Assembly (NCBI GenBank): GCA_903862845.1
Contig: CAIOZS010000034.1
Location: 1 to 36,617, forward strand
Source: an uncultured Thermoleophilia bacterium
Lineage (GTDB): Bacteria > Actinomycetota > Thermoleophilia > UBA2241
Length of the DNA stretch: 36,617 nucleotides
Direction of reading: 5' to 3'
Positions 34,484 to 36,617 of the stretch are shown in pieces (position 1 is the first letter of the stretch; every line of letters begins with the position of its first letter). The position numbers were made by a program, and so were the translations under genes. The notes under the pieces were generated by a model. That model was given only the letters and a program-made list of their open reading frames with translations. It did not search any database and had not been told where the DNA came from.

Positions 34484-35373
34484 CGTGGACCTACTGGCGC
34501 GTTTCCCCCCGCATCTGGTACGAGCCCTGGAGCGACGACGCCCGACTCCTCAGCTTCTATCTGCTGACCTGCAAGCATCGTGAGGCTGAAGGACTGTTTC
34601 GGCTTCCCAAGGCATACATGCACGACGATCTGAAGTGGTCGCCGGAACGGTTGGCCGTCGCCTTGGACGAACTGTTGCGAGCTGGTTTCGTCGAGTACGA
34701 CGAGGGCGCGTCCGTGATCCTCATCACAAAGGCCCTCAAGTACCAGTCGCCGGCGAACCCGAACCAAGTGAAGCACGCAATCGGCAAGCTCGAGGACCTG
34801 CCGGAAACGGCTCTTTTCGCAGGACTTCTGCGCAGCGCCGAACGGTATGCCAAAGGGTTTGCGGAACGGTTGCGGGAAGGGTTGCCGACACGGTTCGGCA
34901 ACGGTTCCTATGCTACAGCTCTTCCTCCAGCTCCAACTACAGCTCCAACTACAGCTCCAAAAGAACCATGTCCGCCTGAAGATCCGGCGGACGTGCTGTG
35001 CGGCGAGCTCGTCACCACTGCCAGCAACAACGGCGACACCTTCGAGCTCTTCTGGGCCGCATACCCTCGCAAGGAGACGAGGCCGCGAGCGGCGAGCCTC
35101 TTCGCACACCTGAAACCGGGCGAGCAGGTGAGAGCCCTGGCCGCTGGCCGCCAGTACGGCGCGTGGGCCGCTCGGCACACCGACGCAGAGCTCATGCTGC
35201 CGAGCACCTTCCTCTCGAAGACTGGTCGCAGGTGGGAGGAGTGGGCGGACGGCCCGCCCCTTGGCCGCGACCGCGGCAGCGCGCCGGCCCAGAACAGCTA
35301 TCAGGGCGAGCGCACCGCCGCCGATCGCGAGTTCTTCACCAACGTCCCCGAGGCAGAGGAGGTAGCGCCGTGA
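34480..35373 (+). CDS. Phage/plasmid replication protein (initiator-like)
   Basis: A 297-aa protein built like phage replisome-organiser proteins. Residues 1-100 are a probable winged-helix domain (YWRVSPRIWYEPWSDDARLLSFYLLTCKHREAEGLFRLP). Residues 118-165 form a repetitive linker (AERYAKGFAERLREGLPTRFG, then APTTAPTTAP). The C-terminal part (about 186-260) carries FELFWAAYPRKETRPRAA and LPSTFLSKTGRRWEEW, typical of these proteins. The GTG at 34480 is preferred over 34471, because GGGAGG at 34466-34471 then has 8-base spacing and the start forms GTGA with the previous stop. It is followed by a DnaC-like loader in the same coupled manner, giving an O/P-like replication pair. The DNA of the linker may be the origin. 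Confidence 0.75.
   Translation: MTWTYWRVSPRIWYEPWSDDARLLSFYLLTCKHREAEGLFRLPKAYMHDDLKWSPERLAVALDELLRAGFVEYDEGASVILITKALKYQSPANPNQVKHAIGKLEDLPETALFAGLLRSAERYAKGFAERLREGLPTRFGNGSYATALPPAPTTAPTTAPKEPCPPEDPADVLCGELVTTASNNGDTFELFWAAYPRKETRPRAASLFAHLKPGEQVRALAAGRQYGAWAARHTDAELMLPSTFLSKTGRRWEEWADGPPLGRDRGSAPAQNSYQGERTAADREFFTNVPEAEEVAP
34837..34908 (+). repeat. Iteron-like repeats within the replication gene
   Basis: Near-copies of GCGGAACGGTTGCC: 34837-34851 (GCCGAACGGTATGCC), 34861-34875 (GCGGAACGGTTGCGG), 34872-34886 (GCGGGAAGGGTTGCC) and a partly inverted one at 34897-34908 (GGCAACGGTTCC). A further copy is at 34641-34656. The region is less GC-rich than its surroundings. They are in the same codon register, so a protein repeat could also explain them. 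Confidence 0.45.
34928..34961 (+). repeat. 12-bp tandem repeat coding a Pro/Thr linker
   Basis: CAGCTCCAACTA repeated 2.75 times, coding APTTAPTTAP in the replication protein linker. As a perfect 12-bp repeat it preserves the frame when copy number changes. Confidence 0.85.
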
Positions 35374-36071
35374 CCGACCACGCGACCTGCCGAGAATGCG
35401 GCGAGCGGTTCGACTTCGAGCGCCCTGAGCGCCCCCCGCCGGCCCCCGACGCCGACCGCAGCATCTTCGACGTTGCCCGCTTCACGCCGACCGTCTGCAC
35501 CGCCTGCGAGAGCACCGCGGCGCAGCTGCAGGCCGTGGAGGCCCGCGAGGCCGCGCGTATCGAGCGCAACGTGCCGCTGCGCTACCGCGACGCGGACTTT
35601 GACAGCTTCCGCGCCGCCACGCCCACGCAGAGGCTTGCCCTCGAGGCCGTTCGCGACCATGCCGGCGAGGGAGTCTTTCTGCTGGGGCCGCCCGGCTGCG
35701 GGAAGACCCACCTCGTGTGCTGCGCCGTCCTGGGCGGGCCGGACGGGTCCCTATTCGTCTCCTCAACCGACCTGCTCGACGACATCCGCGCCGGTTTCGA
35801 CGGTGACGGGCAGGGCTTCTTCGCTCGCGCCAAGCTTGCGCCGCTGCTGGCACTTGACGACCTCGGCAGTGAGAACCCCAAGGACTGGGTTCGCGACCGC
35901 CTGTACACCCTGCTCAACGCCCGCTGGAACGCGAACATGCCGTTACTCGTCACGACGAACTGCACGCCGCAGGTGATCGCTGAGCGCATCGGCGCCGCCG
36001 GCGTCTCCCGCCTCAGTGGGCTCTGTCGCCGTCGCATCGACATGGAAGGTCGCGATGGGCGCCGCGGCTGA
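35370..36071 (+). CDS. DnaC-like helicase loader ATPase
   Basis: A 233-aa AAA+ ATPase of the DnaC/IstB group that should load the host replicative helicase at the element origin. An N-terminal zinc ribbon uses C7, C10, C43 and C46 (ATCRECGERF, TVCTACES). The ATPase core has Walker A GPPGCGKT at 106-113, Walker B LLALDDLG at 159-166, a sensor region LLVTTNC at 192-198 and the arginine-finger segment SRLSGLCRRR near 213-222. It partners with the replication protein just upstream (GTGA overlap, AGAGGAGG 7 bases before the GTG). IstB of IS21 is unlikely, as no istA is present. Confidence 0.88.
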   Translation: MTDHATCRECGERFDFERPERPPPAPDADRSIFDVARFTPTVCTACESTAAQLQAVEAREAARIERNVPLRYRDADFDSFRAATPTQRLALEAVRDHAGEGVFLLGPPGCGKTHLVCCAVLGGPDGSLFVSSTDLLDDIRAGFDGDGQGFFARAKLAPLLALDDLGSENPKDWVRDRLYTLLNARWNANMPLLVTTNCTPQVIAERIGAAGVSRLSGLCRRRIDMEGRDGRRG

Positions 36072-36103
36072 CGTCCCCACCGCGCTCGGCATCTCCACCC
36101 GTG

Positions 36104-36382
36104 AGTGGGTGGACGACCGGCCTTGAGAACCTCGGACTCTATGGCCGCGCCGAGCGTCATCTCCCCGGCGATGACCTTTTCCGCCAGCCCCGGCGCCTCG
36201 CGCTTCACTTCGGCGGCCCGCTGGACGCTGGCGCGGGAGACTTGCAGGAGGTCGGCGGCGTCGGCCTGCGAGACGGCTGATGCCTCAAATGAAGCATCAG
36301 CCTTGTGGACATGCTTCGGCAGATTCGCCAGTTCCACCGCCACCATCGCGCGCTGTGACGTCGTCAGGTGCCGACGCTCCAA
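36104..36382 (-). pseudogene. Fragment of a ParB-type HTH protein
   Basis: Read from TTG 36382, ERRHLTTSQRAMVAVELANL, then SQADAADLLQVSRASVQRAAEV and GEMTLGAAIES (about 93 residues) match the HTH half of ParB-like partition or regulatory proteins of plasmids and phages. The N-terminal ParB/Srx domain expected before it is not found in any frame upstream. After about 36104 the frame has no stop and runs antisense into the helicase-loader gene until 35582 without family resemblance. So it appears truncated at both ends. A short intact HTH protein is possible but would have an odd antisense tail. It is convergent with the loader gene. Confidence 0.5.
36275..36302. repeat. 28-bp inverted repeat
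   Basis: Two 13-base arms with a single mismatch (GGCTGATGCCTCA and TGAAGCATCAGCC) around AA. It lies within the ParB-type HTH fragment. It could be an operator, a partition or recombination site, or a hairpin; function unknown. Confidence 0.6.
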
Positions 36383-36501
36383 TCCTGACGTGCGCGAGCT
36401 GGCGGCAGAGGCCCTCCTGGGCGCCTCCCAGGCGTTGCGCCCACACCACCCTTCGTGACCGCAGAATCGGCCCGTCGGGCCGCCGAGGAACTGAGGAGAC
36501 G

Positions 36502-36617
36502 ATGACGAAGAAGCGTTCGACCACGACTCACCTGCGCATCCTGCGCGCCACCTCCGCCGATGCCTTCCCAGCGCTCGAGATCGAAGCCGCGGCGCCCGCG
36601 CGCCTCGTCGACACCAA
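36502..36617 (+). CDS. Partial gene of unknown function at the window end
   Basis: ATG at 36502 with GAGGAG at 36493-36498 begins a frame open to the last base (38 codons: MTKKRSTTTHLRILRATSAD, then an Ala-rich acidic stretch). I recognise no family. The basic N terminus and position after the replication genes suggest another gene of the element. The spacing from GAGGAG is short (3 bases), or 5 if measured from GAGG. Confidence 0.55.
   Translation, partial: MTKKRSTTTHLRILRATSADAFPALEIEAAAPARLVDT

Noticed and set aside
34928..34961. CRISPR-like short repeats
   Set aside because: A 12-bp tandem repeat without spacers, in frame inside a coding linker. No CRISPR array or cas gene is present in the window.
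36055..36126. 23-codon frame with an ATG overlapping the end of the loader gene
   Set aside because: Very short with no recognisable features and no Shine-Dalgarno that clearly belongs to it.
36105..36458. 117-codon plus-strand frame over the ParB-type HTH fragment
   Set aside because: Its translation shows no family features, while the opposite strand shows a clear ParB-type HTH sequence.

Overview
The window is very GC-rich (G/C at most third codon positions) with densely packed, mostly plus-strand genes, many starting at GTG or TTG and many overlapping their neighbour by 4 bases. Gene order and content (hom, rho, rpmE, a DUF1385 protein, prfA, prmC; then recO, two-subunit glyQ/glyS, ppdK, dnaG, rpoD) fit a deep-branching Actinomycetota, of the Coriobacteriia / Thermoleophilia / Rubrobacteria kind. 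This is inferred from synteny and protein character only; no 16S or database comparison was possible.

Layout. (1) 1-4160: 3-hydroxybutyryl-CoA dehydrogenase, corrinoid adenosyltransferase (cobO), a strong hairpin, then lysA and hom of the aspartate pathway. (2) 4178-12059: a sugar-phosphate block running head to tail: a phosphofructokinase with pyrophosphate-type active-site residues, an archaeal-type phosphoglycerate mutase (apgM), a glycogen-debranching-type glycosidase, a calcineurin-like phosphoesterase, cyclic 2,3-diphosphoglycerate synthetase and 2-phosphoglycerate kinase. The last two form the complete route from 2-phosphoglycerate to cyclic 2,3-diphosphoglycerate (cDPG), a solute best known from thermophilic methanogens. 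(3) 12389-19777: information-processing genes rho, rpmE, thyX, DUF1385, prfA, prmC, recO, with a Phd/VapC-type toxin-antitoxin pair wedged between prfA and prmC. (4) 20041-31330: glyQ, glyS, ppdK, a GNAT acetyltransferase, a small membrane protein, dnaG, rpoD, and a radical-SAM-like protein that has lost one of its three cluster cysteines.

(5) 31396-36617: a tRNA-Asn(GUU) gene followed directly by the end of an integrated mobile element. On the minus strand are an integrase with a zinc-ribbon-like insertion and an unknown 377-aa protein coupled to it. Divergently on the plus strand lie a small XRE regulator, an excisionase-type HTH protein, a replication protein, a DnaC-like helicase loader, a fragment of a ParB-type HTH protein and the start of one more gene cut by the window edge. 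The far end of the element is outside the window.

The most interesting points are the bacterial cDPG cluster with a candidate cDPG-degrading phosphoesterase; its synthetase gene, which appears to start at AUA inside an AUAG overlap behind a perfect Shine-Dalgarno; the degenerate radical-SAM protein; and a mobile element whose replication gene carries repeats resembling an internal origin, as in lambda gene O. Several promoters share an extended -10 pattern (TGnTAnnAT), and two appear to give leaderless transcripts.
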